From positions 234,854 through 298,853 of the forward strand of contig JAIOAX010000001.1 of NCBI GenBank assembly GCA_019873645.1: a stretch of 64,000 nucleotides of DNA. The letters run 5' to 3'. A model generated the notes under the pieces. The model was not told the origin of the DNA, made no database searches, and saw only the letters and a list, made by a program, of their open reading frames with translations. Positions 19,501 through 28,930 of this stretch are shown one piece after another (position 1 is the first letter of the stretch; each line of letters begins with the position of its first letter). Origin of the DNA: Chloroflexota bacterium (GTDB lineage: Bacteria > Chloroflexota > Anaerolineae > B4-G1 > SLSP01). The translations under genes and the position numbers were made by a program.

Positions 19501-20750
19501 TCCGGGCCACTGGGACGCGAAGACTGGTACAGACGATTTAGTTCAATGCGCTGCGTCGTCTGGTAATATGGCGGGACGGTCGCGCCGCCCGGGGCGCCGT
19601 TTGCCGTGGTCATCCGCAGGCCATTTGCTCCACCCCAGGTCAGCCAGTACACATTGACATCCGTGTAGCGCGTCGTCGTCTTTTGCCCGTAGAAGAGGAC
19701 ATAATCATCAGGGTTGAACACACCATCCGCTTCACCGGCAACGTAAATGGCAACCTGATTGCCCCGGTTGCGCAATTGCAATGTGCGCGGGTCCAGGCTG
19801 CCAACGGGAACGCCCGCCGCGAGCAGATCACTATAGGTAAGCTGATAAATACCGTCCGCATCCACGAGGATTTTGTAAGCAGACGTGCTGAGCGGCGCTT
19901 GCACTGCCGGCATCGAGGAAGAACGTGATGCCGCGACGCGCCAGGCGCGCGCGTCGGCGTAGTTGACAACTGTATTGCGCAACACCTCCTCAAACGCGCC
20001 TTCATCCACATCCCCCATCGTTGGTTGACCCGCTAACATCCGGGGAGGCGTGGCAAAGTTCAACTGCACGCGCATCCGGCGTGCAAACCGCAGTTGACCG
20101 GTGACAGGATTATACTGAAACGGACGGAACTGCACTTCCGCAACCCGCTGACTGCGCACAAAGCCGGTTCCAAGCAAGACCGCCGATTCTGCAGGCGCAA
20201 ATTCCGCCGCTGCATAAACCGTCGCATCGCGGATCAGAGCCTGGCCTTGATAAGTCCAGGTATCCTCCGGCCCCGGCTCGACAATGGGACGCGCCACAGG
20301 ACAAATCGTGTACTTGCCGGGCTGCTCGACGAAATCGGCTTCCAGCACCGTCAAAGTTACCTCAACACCCGCCGGAATGCCCACCAGCGTCCCCTTGACG
20401 GGCAATGCCGGTTTGCCGGAGTCAGCAGTGCTACTATAGCCGTCAACGACGAGCTGGGTACACGCGCCGAGGTTATCCTGGGCCGTAGCGGTCTTGAAAT
20501 CCGGCGTGACGAGTTCAAGCATCACACTGCGAGCATCGGAGGCAAGTGTACGCAAACCAACGACAGGTTCGGGAGGAAAAGAAGAATTCTCTACAGAGGC
20601 ATTTTCTACGAAGAAATCAGCAGCCGGTAAAGCGGCCGGCGACGCTGCCCCGGGTTGCGCCGCGGTCAATGTCGCCATAACGGTGCTCACCACGAGCAAC
20701 CATAACCACAAATTGACACCTATTCGTCCCAAAACACTCTTTTTTCTCAT
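16572..20750 (-). CDS. Peptidase family C25 (gingipain-like) secreted protein with DUF11 domain
   Basis: MYVLLVGDGTYDFKNYTG; catalytic-type MINYVGHGASSYWAGE (His) and FFVPMTCWEGYYI (Cys); DUF11 DLRIAKTVQTLPQNALIPTVVTYTLTYSNAG; duplicated C-terminal domain. Confidence 0.88.
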   Translation of the reverse strand: MRKKSVLGRIGVNLWLWLLVVSTVMATLTAAQPGAASPAALPAADFFVENASVENSSFPPEPVVGLRTLASDARSVMLELVTPDFKTATAQDNLGACTQLVVDGYSSTADSGKPALPVKGTLVGIPAGVEVTLTVLEADFVEQPGKYTICPVARPIVEPGPEDTWTYQGQALIRDATVYAAAEFAPAESAVLLGTGFVRSQRVAEVQFRPFQYNPVTGQLRFARRMRVQLNFATPPRMLAGQPTMGDVDEGAFEEVLRNTVVNYADARAWRVAASRSSSMPAVQAPLSTSAYKILVDADGIYQLTYSDLLAAGVPVGSLDPRTLQLRNRGNQVAIYVAGEADGVFNPDDYVLFYGQKTTTRYTDVNVYWLTWGGANGLRMTTANGAPGGATVPPYYQTTQRIELNRLYQSSRPSGPDDDRWYWTALLATKPTTSTLSFTLSSPVTTSTSVTFSGLIHSYDAIPYHHTRIYLNGVLLNDTIWPVNSVLDFTATLPQSALISGTNTIHVVAPMDSGITRDYSFINWFEITYNRYYTAVGDTLTFSGDAAGTWEYRVDGFTANAVDVFDVSTPTTPVLIQNTNVVPAGSTYRLVFQQTIPAARRYFALTPAQRKTPKAIVADVPSDLRATTNGADYIFITHPDFVTAIQPLADYHAGRGLRTFVVDVTEIYDAFNYGIFDPEAIRSFLAYAYTSWARPAPMYVLLVGDGTYDFKNYTGRGETVYMPPYLANVDPWMGETAADNRYVAVSGGDILPDMHLGRFPAKTAAEVTAMVNKTLDYMQNPPTTEWNRQILFLADNPDAAGDFYAYSDVVADNYVPFLYSAQKVYYLRTHSSTSAVRTALFNAINEGRLMINYVGHGASSYWAGEKFLQVGDMSLINNPGKLAFFVPMTCWEGYYIYPSGPGQNFSSVAETLVRAANKGSIAGWSPTGLGLASGHDILNRRLYQAILYENVITIGPATTLGKLAMVGQGHDELIDTYTLFGDPALPLNVLKADLRIAKTVQTLPQNALIPTVVTYTLTYSNAGPSTAYSVVITDILPAGLENPVVVSSGAAITQHPGTMYVWEVANLPNGGGGVITITATVSPTFRGTLENRATIASRVLDLQPGNNTSATRTDVGLGPTATVSRSGNDLVLAWNAVPGAAQYRVHRSTYAYFTPVHATALVTQTALTYTDVGAIGNPAVNYFYAVTALDAQGQETSVANRVGEFDYALLPGVAGAPWGRYNIIALPLDVTAQLPNAKALANYLGPGVQQVLSWNPDTQTYRAWLPKINRGSNFVLKPGGVYWLQLESTATTLVSFVGTVPARGTLQWTFVGATPNCRLYDISLPLDQTGITKAAQLATAIGPNLAQVLEWNPNTQTFRAWLPQIGRGSNFTIKAGYPYHVCFLPGAPIVWP

Positions 20751-21031
20751 TTGACCACCCCACACCAATATCTGAATAGTTTACTGAATTAATGTTCAAG
20801 CCATTTTTATAGAAAACTATCTATATTATAACCGAAAACCCCTCCAAAATCAAGTCAATATAAAATGACGGTAGTGTCCCCTTACAACCGAGATAATTTC
20901 TGGCATACTATCAGCAAATCGCATCTTCACCTGGGAACGAGACATGAAGCTGTTAGCCTGCCTGATCCTATTGTCGTTAGTCAGCAACGTTGTACCCAAT
21001 AGCCGCTACCGGTTTTCCAATTCTGCTGTAT

Positions 21032-21090
21032 AACTAAACTACTTGACTATCCGACTAACGATTACACGACTAACGACTATCCAACTATTT
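21032..21090. repeat. Degenerate short-unit repeat (gactaacgactatcc family)
   Basis: ctacttgactatccgactaacgattacacgactaacgactatccaactatttcagg directly upstream of the ATG at 21103. Confidence 0.7.
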
Positions 21091-21102
21091 CAGGAGAAAC
21101 CT

Positions 21103-21774
21103 ATGCGCGTGGTGCTGCGTCTGCTGATTGTCATAGCTGTGCCTCTCGTTTTGGTCATGGGGACGGTACGCTTGTTGACCCTGCCCTGGTATCCGGCGTG
21201 GGAGTACAGCAAGCCTGACTTCCCCGAAGACCCATTGGCGATGGCGCCGGTGGAGCGTCTGCGTCTGGCGCGCGCGTGCATTGCCTTCCTCAACCGCCCA
21301 CGTGGCGCGGCAAATCTGGCCGAGCTGCGCTTTGCCGATGGGACGCCGGCCTTCAATGCCCGTGAGATCGGCCACATGGACGACGTCAAACGGGTCTACG
21401 ACCGGCTGACGACGACCGCGGCGCTTGCATGTATCATTGCCGCCATAGCGATATGGTGGTTGGTCCGCAAGGGGCACACGGCAACAGTCTGGGGCGCACT
21501 GTCGGACGGGGGACTGATCACGCTCTGCCTGCTGTTGGGACTTGGCGTCTGGATGGCGGTCGGCTTCGAGGGCTTCTTCACCGCCTTCCACGGCGTTTTC
21601 TTTGCAGACGGCAGCTGGCTCTTTGACTATTCCGACACTCTGATTCGCCTGTTCCCGCTGCAATTCTGGTCAGACGCCGGCATGCTGATTGCCGTAGCGG
21701 TGGCCTGCATGGCCTTTGGCTTGGCACTTCTGGGCCGCGCGGTGCAGAAAAGAATCATGAATCACGAATCATGA
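21103..21774 (+). CDS. TIGR01906/DUF1461-like integral membrane protein
   Basis: TM pattern and FNAREIGHMDDVKRVYD motif. Confidence 0.65.
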   Translation: MRVVLRLLIVIAVPLVLVMGTVRLLTLPWYPAWEYSKPDFPEDPLAMAPVERLRLARACIAFLNRPRGAANLAELRFADGTPAFNAREIGHMDDVKRVYDRLTTTAALACIIAAIAIWWLVRKGHTATVWGALSDGGLITLCLLLGLGVWMAVGFEGFFTAFHGVFFADGSWLFDYSDTLIRLFPLQFWSDAGMLIAVAVACMAFGLALLGRAVQKRIMNHES

Positions 21775-21785
21775 ATCGAGAATGT

Positions 21786-21993
21786 TGATTCGCTCATTTG
21801 CCGATCCTTTCATTCGCTCATTCGCCGATTCTCTCATTCGCTGATTCTTTCATTCGCTGATTCTTTCATTCGCTGATTCTTTCATTCGCTCATTCTTTCA
21901 TTCGCTCATTCTTTCATTCGCTCATTCTTTCATTCGCTCATTCTTTCATTCGCTCATTCTTTCATTCGCTCATTCTTTCATTCGCTCATTCTT
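21786..21993. repeat. Tandem repeat, 16-bp unit ttcattcgctcattct, about 10 regular copies plus degenerate flank
   Basis: Direct reading; ends 4 nt before the SD of the GH13 gene. Confidence 0.97.
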
Positions 21994-22007
21994 TGACGGA
22001 GGTAACG

Positions 22008-23462
22008 ATGACCGAGCCATTTCCTACCTGGGTGAAGGACGCAGTTTTCTATCAGATTTTCCCGGAGCGGTTCGCGCGCAGTGAGCGGCTGACCAAACCG
22101 GCAAACCTGGAATCCTGGGAATCGCCGCCGACGGTGCGCGGTTTCAAAGGCGGCGATCTGTTGGGGGTCATGGAACACCTGGACTACCTGGAAGATTTGG
22201 GCATCAACGCGATTTACTTCAACCCGATCTTCCAATCGGCCGCCAACCACCGCTATCACACCCACGATTATTACACCGTGGATCCAATCCTGGGCGGCAA
22301 TCGTGTGTTCGCGCAATTCCTGGAAGAGGCACATCGGCGCGGCATCCGCGTGATCCTGGATGGGGTCTTCAACCATGCCAGTCGCGGCTTCTTGCAGTTC
22401 AACCACATCATGGAGAATGGGCCGCAGTCCCCTTACATTGACTGGTTCATCGTCAAGAAATTTCCCCTCTATGCCTTCGACGACCGGCACAAGCCCAATT
22501 ACGCCTGCTGGTGGAACAACCGCGAGTTGCCCAAGCTCAACACCGACCATGACCAGGTGCGCGCTTTCATTTACAACGTGGCCGAGCACTGGTTGCGCCA
22601 GGGTATTGACGGGTGGCGACTGGATGTGCCCCTGGAGATCAAAACGCCGGGGTTCTGGGAGGAATTTCGCCGCCGCGTGAAAGCCGTCAATCCCGAAGCT
22701 TACATCCTCGCCGAAATCTGGGACGAGGCCAAACCCTGGCTGCAAGGGGAGCATTTTGACGCGGTCATGAATTACGGCTTCAACCGCGCCTGCTACGGAT
22801 TTTTCGGCCAGGAAGCGCTGGATACCACCCAACGTCCGGGCGGATTTAAACTCAAGCGTCTCGATGCGCCGCACTTCGCCCGGCAGATTGACCACCTGTT
22901 AAACCTCTATGCCTGGCCGGTGACGCTAATCCAGTACAATCTCCTCAGCAGCCACGATGAACCGCGCTTCTTAACGATGGTCGGCGGCGACAAACGCCGT
23001 TTGCGCCTGGCGACGCTGTTCCAGATGACGTTTGTCGGCGCGCCGAGCATCTATTACGGCGACGAGATCGGCATGGAAGGCGGCCATGATCCCGATTGTC
23101 GGCGCGCGTTCCCCTGGGACGAGAATCGTTGGGATCGCGTGCTGCGCGAGGATTTCAAACGCTTCAGCGCTTTGCGCAAAGCACACCCCGTCCTGCGCAA
23201 CGGCGACTTCGTCACGCTGTACGCGAAGGAACTGGCCTATGCCTTTGCGCGTACCGGCGGTGAAGAAGTCATCCTCGTTGCTTTTAACGTCGGCGCGACG
23301 CCGGTGAACATCCCCATCAACCTGGCCTCCATCGTGCCGCCAGACGCCGTTTTCACAGAAGCATGGACGGCGACTCCGCACCCCGCGAGTGGCAACACCT
23401 TGACATTGTCCATCGCGCCTTTGGACGCGCAAGTGTTGATCTATCGCCGGCCAACGACATAA
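22008..23462 (+). CDS. Glycoside hydrolase family 13 alpha-amylase/neopullulanase-like
   Basis: FYQIFPERFARSER; INAIYFNPIFQSAANHRYHTHDYYTVDP; GVFNHASRGF; GWRLDVPLEI; ILAEIWDEA; LLSSHDEPRF. ATG at 22008 preceded by ggaggt. Confidence 0.92.
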   Translation: MTEPFPTWVKDAVFYQIFPERFARSERLTKPANLESWESPPTVRGFKGGDLLGVMEHLDYLEDLGINAIYFNPIFQSAANHRYHTHDYYTVDPILGGNRVFAQFLEEAHRRGIRVILDGVFNHASRGFLQFNHIMENGPQSPYIDWFIVKKFPLYAFDDRHKPNYACWWNNRELPKLNTDHDQVRAFIYNVAEHWLRQGIDGWRLDVPLEIKTPGFWEEFRRRVKAVNPEAYILAEIWDEAKPWLQGEHFDAVMNYGFNRACYGFFGQEALDTTQRPGGFKLKRLDAPHFARQIDHLLNLYAWPVTLIQYNLLSSHDEPRFLTMVGGDKRRLRLATLFQMTFVGAPSIYYGDEIGMEGGHDPDCRRAFPWDENRWDRVLREDFKRFSALRKAHPVLRNGDFVTLYAKELAYAFARTGGEEVILVAFNVGATPVNIPINLASIVPPDAVFTEAWTATPHPASGNTLTLSIAPLDAQVLIYRRPTT

Positions 23463-23472
23463 ACGAATGTCC

Positions 23473-23520
23473 TATTCGCTCATTCGCCGATTCGCTGATT
23501 CACTGATTCGCTCATTCGCT
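23473..23520. repeat. 8-mer repeat (attcgctN family)
   Basis: attcgctcattcgccgattcgctgattcactgattcgctcattcgc. Confidence 0.85.
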
Positions 23521-23618
23521 TCCGAAAAATATACCAAATTCTTATACCGCTCTGATGATTTTCCAATAATTCACGGTTATACTCATAGTCGGAATGATTC
23601 AGATTGCGGAGGTGAAAA

Positions 23619-25544
23619 ATGGGAAAAATTGTAGGCATTGATCTAGGGACAACGAACTCGGCGGTCGCCGTTATGGAAGGCGGACAGGTGACGGTCATCC
23701 CCACAGCAGAGGGTGGACGCTTGTGTCCTTCTGTAGTTGCATTTACCAAGAACAATGAGCGTTTGGTCGGCGTGCCGGCAAAACGGCAGGCTGTGGTCAA
23801 CTCGGAGAACACCATCTACTCGGTCAAGCGGTTGATGGGGCGCCGTTCTGATGATAGGGAGGTGCAAATCACCCGTGAAATGGTGCCCTATTCCATCGTC
23901 TCCGGTCCCCAGAACGACGCGCGGGTATATATTCCGGTCATGAACAAAGAGTACACGCCACAGGAAATCTCGGCGATGATTTTGCAGAAGTTGAAGAAGG
24001 ACGCCGAAGCTTACCTGGGCGAACCGGTGACTCAGGCTGTGATTACTGTGCCGGCCTATTTCAACGACAGCCAGCGTCAGGCCACCAAAGACGCCGGTCA
24101 GATCGCCGGCCTTGAGGTGAAGCGCATCATCAACGAGCCGACGGCCTCCGCGCTGGCTTACGGTCTGGATAAGAAGAAGGATGAAACTATCCTGGTTTTC
24201 GACCTGGGCGGCGGTACATTTGATGTCTCGATCCTGGAAGTGAGCGAAGGGTTGATCGAGGTCAAAGCCACTAACGGCGATACGCACTTGGGCGGCGATG
24301 ACTGGGATGAGCGCATTGTGCGCTGGATGTTGAGCGAATTCAAGAAACAACAGGGCATTGATCTGTCGCAAGATCGCCAGGCCATGCAGCGGCTGCGCGA
24401 GGCGGCGGAAAAGGCCAAGATCGAGCTTTCGACGATGATGGAGACAGAGATCAACCTGCCCTACATCACCGCCGACGCCAGCGGCCCGAAGCACCTGCAA
24501 ATGCGCCTGACGCGCGCTACCTTCGAGCAGCTCACGCGCGACCTCGTGGAGCGCTGCCGTCTGCCCTTCGAGCGCGCTCTGGCCGACGCCAAGCTGACGG
24601 CGAAGGACCTTGATGAGGTGGTGCTCGTCGGCGGCGCGACCCGTATGCCGATGGTGCAGGACCTGGTGCGTCAGTTGACCGGTGGTAAGGAGCCGCACAA
24701 GGGCGTCAATCCCGATGAGGTGGTTGCCGTAGGCGCGGCCATCCAGGGCGGTGTGTTGGGCGGCGACGTGACCGACATCCTGTTGCTCGACGTGACCCCG
24801 CTCTCGCTAGGTGTGGAGACGTTGGGCGGGCGGATGACGGTCATGATCCCCCGCAACACCACGGTGCCGGTGCGCAAGAGCGAAATCTACACGACCGCCG
24901 AGGATGGGCAGACCGCTGTAGACATCAAAGTCTATCAGGGTGAGCGCCCGATGGCGGCCAACAACATGCTGCTCGGCCAGTTCCGGCTGGATGGCATCCC
25001 GCCGGCGCCGCGTGGCATCCCGCAGATCGAAGTGACGTTCGATATTGACGCGAACGGCATCCTGAACGTGACGGCGAAGGACAAGGCCACGGCGCGTCAA
25101 CAGCACATTACCATCACCGCCAGCACCAACCTGAATCCCGACGAAGTACAGCGGTTGGTGGAGGAAGCCAAGTTGCATGCCGAGGAAGACCGCAAGCGTC
25201 AGGAGCTGGTGGACACGCGCAACCAGGCCGATGGCATGTGCTATCAAATCGAGAAAACGTTGAACGACCTGGGCGAGAAAGTGCCCGGTACACTGCGCGG
25301 CGAGTTGGAAGGTCTGATTAATGACTTGCGGCGACTGAAGGACACCAGCGAAGACGCTGCTGCCATCCGTCGCAAGATGGATGAATTGCAGAAGGCCGCT
25401 ATGAAACTGGGGCAGCAGGTCTACGGTGATCAAGCCGGCCCTGGCCCGACGCCCGGCCCGAACGTCGGCCCCGGCTACGGTCACGCGCCGGGGAGCGGTC
25501 CGCAAGGCCCGGGTGTGGTGGATGGCGAGTTCCGCGAAGTATAA
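23619..25544 (+). CDS. dnaK: Molecular chaperone DnaK
   Basis: [69 protein letters not shown]. Confidence 0.98.
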   Translation: MGKIVGIDLGTTNSAVAVMEGGQVTVIPTAEGGRLCPSVVAFTKNNERLVGVPAKRQAVVNSENTIYSVKRLMGRRSDDREVQITREMVPYSIVSGPQNDARVYIPVMNKEYTPQEISAMILQKLKKDAEAYLGEPVTQAVITVPAYFNDSQRQATKDAGQIAGLEVKRIINEPTASALAYGLDKKKDETILVFDLGGGTFDVSILEVSEGLIEVKATNGDTHLGGDDWDERIVRWMLSEFKKQQGIDLSQDRQAMQRLREAAEKAKIELSTMMETEINLPYITADASGPKHLQMRLTRATFEQLTRDLVERCRLPFERALADAKLTAKDLDEVVLVGGATRMPMVQDLVRQLTGGKEPHKGVNPDEVVAVGAAIQGGVLGGDVTDILLLDVTPLSLGVETLGGRMTVMIPRNTTVPVRKSEIYTTAEDGQTAVDIKVYQGERPMAANNMLLGQFRLDGIPPAPRGIPQIEVTFDIDANGILNVTAKDKATARQQHITITASTNLNPDEVQRLVEEAKLHAEEDRKRQELVDTRNQADGMCYQIEKTLNDLGEKVPGTLRGELEGLINDLRRLKDTSEDAAAIRRKMDELQKAAMKLGQQVYGDQAGPGPTPGPNVGPGYGHAPGSGPQGPGVVDGEFREV

Positions 25545-25590
25545 CCACGTCGTTTACCCTGGAGGGTACGACTGTGAAGTACGACATGGT

Positions 25591-25617
25591 GAGGGGGTGG
25601 CCTTCGGTCACCCCCTC
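25591..25617 (+). promoter_or_regulatory. Strong hairpin in dnaK-grpE intergenic region followed by TATAAT
   Basis: GAGGGGGTGGCC-TTC-GGTCACCCCCTC (12 bp, one G-U), then ctgTATAATg; no T-tract. Confidence 0.75.
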
Positions 25618-25642
25618 CTGTATAATGTGGGGTGAAGTGACC

Positions 25643-26191
25643 ATGACAGACGAAACAAAGAAACACAACCGTATTCCGGTACATTGCGCCGATGAAAATG
25701 AGCCAGCGGAAGACGCGAAGCCGACGGAAACACCGACAGGTGCGTCCGCGAATGTGACCGCGTCTGAGGAAGCGGTGGATTGGCGTGACATGGCCCTGCG
25801 GTTGCGCGCCGATATGGATAACTACCGCCGACGGCAGCAACGTCTGGCCGAAGAACAAATCATGGCGGAAAAGAAGCGCCTGTTGCTGGGGTTCTTGCAG
25901 GTGGTGGACAATCTGGAGCGCATTATCCGCCATCTTGATCCTGCCGATCCGCACCATCAGAGCATCAAGGCGACTTATGATGATATGCTGAAACTGTTGC
26001 GGTTCGAGGGCGTTGAACCGATTGCAGCATTGAACGCGCCTTTCGATCCGTCTGTGCACGACGCTGTGGCGGTCGTGCCACCGCGTGAAAATCAAACAGA
26101 GAGCATGCTGATCGTCGAAGAAGAACAGAAAGGATACCGTCTTGGAGAGCAAGTCTTGCGTCCGGCGCGGGTAGTGGTAGCGAAACGCTGA
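25643..26191 (+). CDS. grpE: Nucleotide exchange factor GrpE
   Basis: [49 protein letters not shown]...VDAVAVVP-type GrpE C-terminus; flanked by dnaK and dnaJ. Confidence 0.93.
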   Translation: MTDETKKHNRIPVHCADENEPAEDAKPTETPTGASANVTASEEAVDWRDMALRLRADMDNYRRRQQRLAEEQIMAEKKRLLLGFLQVVDNLERIIRHLDPADPHHQSIKATYDDMLKLLRFEGVEPIAALNAPFDPSVHDAVAVVPPRENQTESMLIVEEEQKGYRLGEQVLRPARVVVAKR

Positions 26192-26210
26192 CGCGGCGGA
26201 GGTACGAGAT

Positions 26211-27164
26211 ATGGAATACAAGGACTATTACGGCATTCTGGGTGTTCCGAAGGGCGCAAGCGAAAAGGACATCAAAAATGCCTATCGCAAGCTGGCCCGC
26301 AAATATCACCCGGATATGAATCCCGGCGACAAATCCGCCGAGGAAAAATTTAAAGAAATCAACGAAGCCTACGAAGTGCTTTCGGATCCCGAAAAGCGCA
26401 AACTGTACGATCAGTTCGGCAGTGAATGGTCTACGTGGCAGCAGCGCGGCGGACAGGCCGAAGACTTCTGGCAGCACTGGAGCGGCGGGCAGCCCGGCGG
26501 CTATCGGCGCGTCTCCCCCGAGGAATTCCGCGACCTGTTTGGGGAAAGCAGCCCGTTCTCCGACTTCTTCCAGCAGCTCTTCGGCGGCGCTTACGGCGGT
26601 TATGAGGACATTTTCGGCGGCGGGACGAGTCGGCGCGCGCGGCCGCGACGCGGGCAGGATTATGAACAGCCGGTAGAAATTACCCTGGAGGAGGCGTATC
26701 GCGGCACCTCCAGAATCCTGCAGATCGGCAATCAACGTCTCGAGGTCAACATCCCGGCCGGAGCGGATACCGGTACCCGCGTGCGGGTGGCCGGAAAGGG
26801 TGCGCCCGGCGTGGCCGGCGGGCCAGCCGGCGACCTGTATCTGAATATCGAAGTGTTGCCGCATCCCCAATTCAAACGGCAAGGGGAAAACATCGAAACC
26901 GTCGTGCCGGTAGACCTGTATACGGCCATCCTGGGCGGCGAAGTCGCCGTTCCGACACCCGGCGGGCAGACGCGCATGCTGCGCATCCCGCCGGAGACAC
27001 AGAATGGCACCAAATTCCGGCTGCGCGGACAAGGTATGCCCGTCCTGGGCCATCCCAACGAGCGCGGCGATCTCTACGCCGTGGCCGAGATCAAACTGCC
27101 GACGCACTTAACGACAAAAGAACGTGAGCTTTTTGAATCGCTGCGCCGTCTGCGCGCGAAATAG
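26211..27164 (+). CDS. DnaJ/CbpA-type J-domain protein without zinc finger
   Basis: [61 protein letters not shown] region; DnaJ C-terminal domain; no CxxCxGxG. Confidence 0.95.
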   Translation: MEYKDYYGILGVPKGASEKDIKNAYRKLARKYHPDMNPGDKSAEEKFKEINEAYEVLSDPEKRKLYDQFGSEWSTWQQRGGQAEDFWQHWSGGQPGGYRRVSPEEFRDLFGESSPFSDFFQQLFGGAYGGYEDIFGGGTSRRARPRRGQDYEQPVEITLEEAYRGTSRILQIGNQRLEVNIPAGADTGTRVRVAGKGAPGVAGGPAGDLYLNIEVLPHPQFKRQGENIETVVPVDLYTAILGGEVAVPTPGGQTRMLRIPPETQNGTKFRLRGQGMPVLGHPNERGDLYAVAEIKLPTHLTTKERELFESLRRLRAK

Positions 27165-27171
27165 TGAACTG

Positions 27172-27209
27172 CAAACGTTGGAACGTTCAAACGTTCCAAC
27201 GTTCCAACG
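27172..27209. repeat. 8-mer repeat (aacgttcN family)
   Basis: aaacgttggaacgttcaaacgttccaacgttccaacg, ~25 nt before the next ATG. Confidence 0.8.
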
Positions 27210-27233
27210 ATTTTCAAGGAGGTCACTGACGCT

Positions 27234-27653
27234 ATGTTCAAACGCATCCTTTTCGCACACAACGCCACACCGGCAGCCGAACGCGCGTTGTTGTACCTGG
27301 AGCACCTGGCGCGCCTGGAGAACGCCGAGGTCGTTGTCCTGCACGTCTACGAACCGCCGGAGCGTTACCTGGCAACGCAGGGGTACGAGGCGCTGCTTCG
27401 GCAACTGGAAGCTGTGGCACAGGAAGTGGTCAACGACGCGGTTGAGCATCTGCAGAAGGCCGGCATCGCCGCGTTGGGCATCATCCATGCCGGCGTTCCG
27501 GCCCGTACCATCCTGGAAACGGCCCAGGATGAGAAAATCTCGCTGATCGTCCTGGGGACCCGCGGGCCATCCAATATGACCGACATTTTGCTGGGAGACG
27601 TGAGCACCGAGGTCTTGCGGCGGGCTAACTGCCCGGTTTTGCTGGTACCTTAA
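27234..27653 (+). CDS. Universal stress protein (UspA family)
   Basis: FKRILFAHNATPAAERALLYLEHLAR...ISLIVLGTRGPSNMTDILLGDVSTEVLRRANCPVLLVP. Confidence 0.95.
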   Translation: MFKRILFAHNATPAAERALLYLEHLARLENAEVVVLHVYEPPERYLATQGYEALLRQLEAVAQEVVNDAVEHLQKAGIAALGIIHAGVPARTILETAQDEKISLIVLGTRGPSNMTDILLGDVSTEVLRRANCPVLLVP

Positions 27654-27683
27654 TCAATCCTTAATCAATCAAGGAGGGGATTT

Positions 27684-28883
27684 ATGAATCGCAAACTCTA
27701 CGGATTGCTCAGTGCGTTGGTGTTGCTGGCAACATCGTTGGGGTGCATTGCCCTGCAAACGGTCGTTCCGCCGACCGTTGCTCCCACGCCGACACTGGCG
27801 CCGAAGACAGTTGCACCGACGGCAACGCCGGTCAACGTTGTCCCTGTAGATGTGGGCGTGACGCAATTGCAGTCACAAGTCGAAGCGGTGTACGCAGCCG
27901 TCGGCGATTCGGTGGTGCACATTTCCGTCACCGCCGTAGGCTACGACTTCTTCTTTAACGCCGTGCCGCAGGAAGGCAGCGGTTCCGGCTTCGTTTACGA
28001 TGAAGAAGGCCACATCGTCACCAATTACCATGTCATTCAGAACGCCAAAGACATCCGGGTCATCTTTGCCGACGGCGCGACCTATACCGGCGAGGTCATC
28101 GGCGCGGATTCGACTTACGACCTGGCGGTCATTGCCCTGCCCAAAGAGGCGCGCGCCGAGCGCACCTTCCGTCCCATTCCCCTCGGCGATTCCGAGGCGA
28201 TCCGCGTCGGACAGTTCGTGGTGGCGATCGGCAACCCCTTCGGCCTGGATCAGACGGTCACATTCGGCGTCATCAGCAGCCTGGGGCGCATCATCGAAAG
28301 CCCGGACGGACGCTATATTGGCGAGGCGATTCAGACCGACGCAGCGATCAACCCCGGCAACTCCGGCGGGCCACTGCTCGATCTCGAAGGGCGGGTCATC
28401 GGCGTGAACGCGCAAATCGTCAGCCCCAGCCAGGCCAACGCCGGCATCGGGTTCGCCATTCCGGTCAACGCCGTCAAGCGCGTGGTTCCCGACCTGATCG
28501 CCGAAGGACGCTACCGCCATGCCTGGATGGGTGTCCGCTTCTTTCCGGTGGCTCTCAGCAAATCGGTGGCGGAATCCTTCGCCAAACTGGGCGTCGAGGT
28601 CCCCGATCATGGCATCTTGATTATCAGCGTGGACGCCAGCTCCGGGGCAGCGCGCGCCGGGTTGCGCGGTGGCGACCGCACCGTGCAGACGCCCTACGGC
28701 GATGTGCGCGTAGGTGGTGATGTCATTGTGGCGATTGATGGCAATCCCATTACCAATCCCAGCAACCTGATCGCCTATTTGGAAACGCACACCCGTCCCG
28801 GCGACACTGTCCAGGTCACTGTGTTGCGCGATGGTCAGGAGAAGACCTTCTCGGTGACGCTAGGGGAGCGCCCGCAATCCTAG
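27684..28883 (+). CDS. HtrA/DegP-like trypsin-family serine protease with PDZ domain
   Basis: Lipoprotein-like signal; GSGFVYDEEGHIVTNYHVI; TYDLAVI; TDAAINPGNSGGPLLDLEGRVIGVN; C-terminal PDZ. Confidence 0.95.
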   Translation: MNRKLYGLLSALVLLATSLGCIALQTVVPPTVAPTPTLAPKTVAPTATPVNVVPVDVGVTQLQSQVEAVYAAVGDSVVHISVTAVGYDFFFNAVPQEGSGSGFVYDEEGHIVTNYHVIQNAKDIRVIFADGATYTGEVIGADSTYDLAVIALPKEARAERTFRPIPLGDSEAIRVGQFVVAIGNPFGLDQTVTFGVISSLGRIIESPDGRYIGEAIQTDAAINPGNSGGPLLDLEGRVIGVNAQIVSPSQANAGIGFAIPVNAVKRVVPDLIAEGRYRHAWMGVRFFPVALSKSVAESFAKLGVEVPDHGILIISVDASSGAARAGLRGGDRTVQTPYGDVRVGGDVIVAIDGNPITNPSNLIAYLETHTRPGDTVQVTVLRDGQEKTFSVTLGERPQS

Positions 28884-28930
28884 GACACGGCGGCGCGCAT
28901 AATCTCGCAGTTAAATTGCTCTCCCATCGC

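Noticed and set aside
20944-21033. Small ORF MKLLACLILLSLVSNVVPNSRYRFSNSAV
   Set aside because: Signal-peptide-like but only 29 codons with no convincing SD; could be chance
21786-21993. Regular repeat array resembling CRISPR
   Set aside because: 16-bp direct tandem units with no unique spacers and no cas genes nearby; a simple tandem repeat
23521-23618. CIRCE (HrcA) operator upstream of dnaK
   Set aside because: No TTAGCACTC-N9-GAGTGCTAA-like inverted repeat seen
22971-24698. Long antisense ORFs opposite GH13 and dnaK
   Set aside because: Shadow frames of strongly supported genes; no motifs
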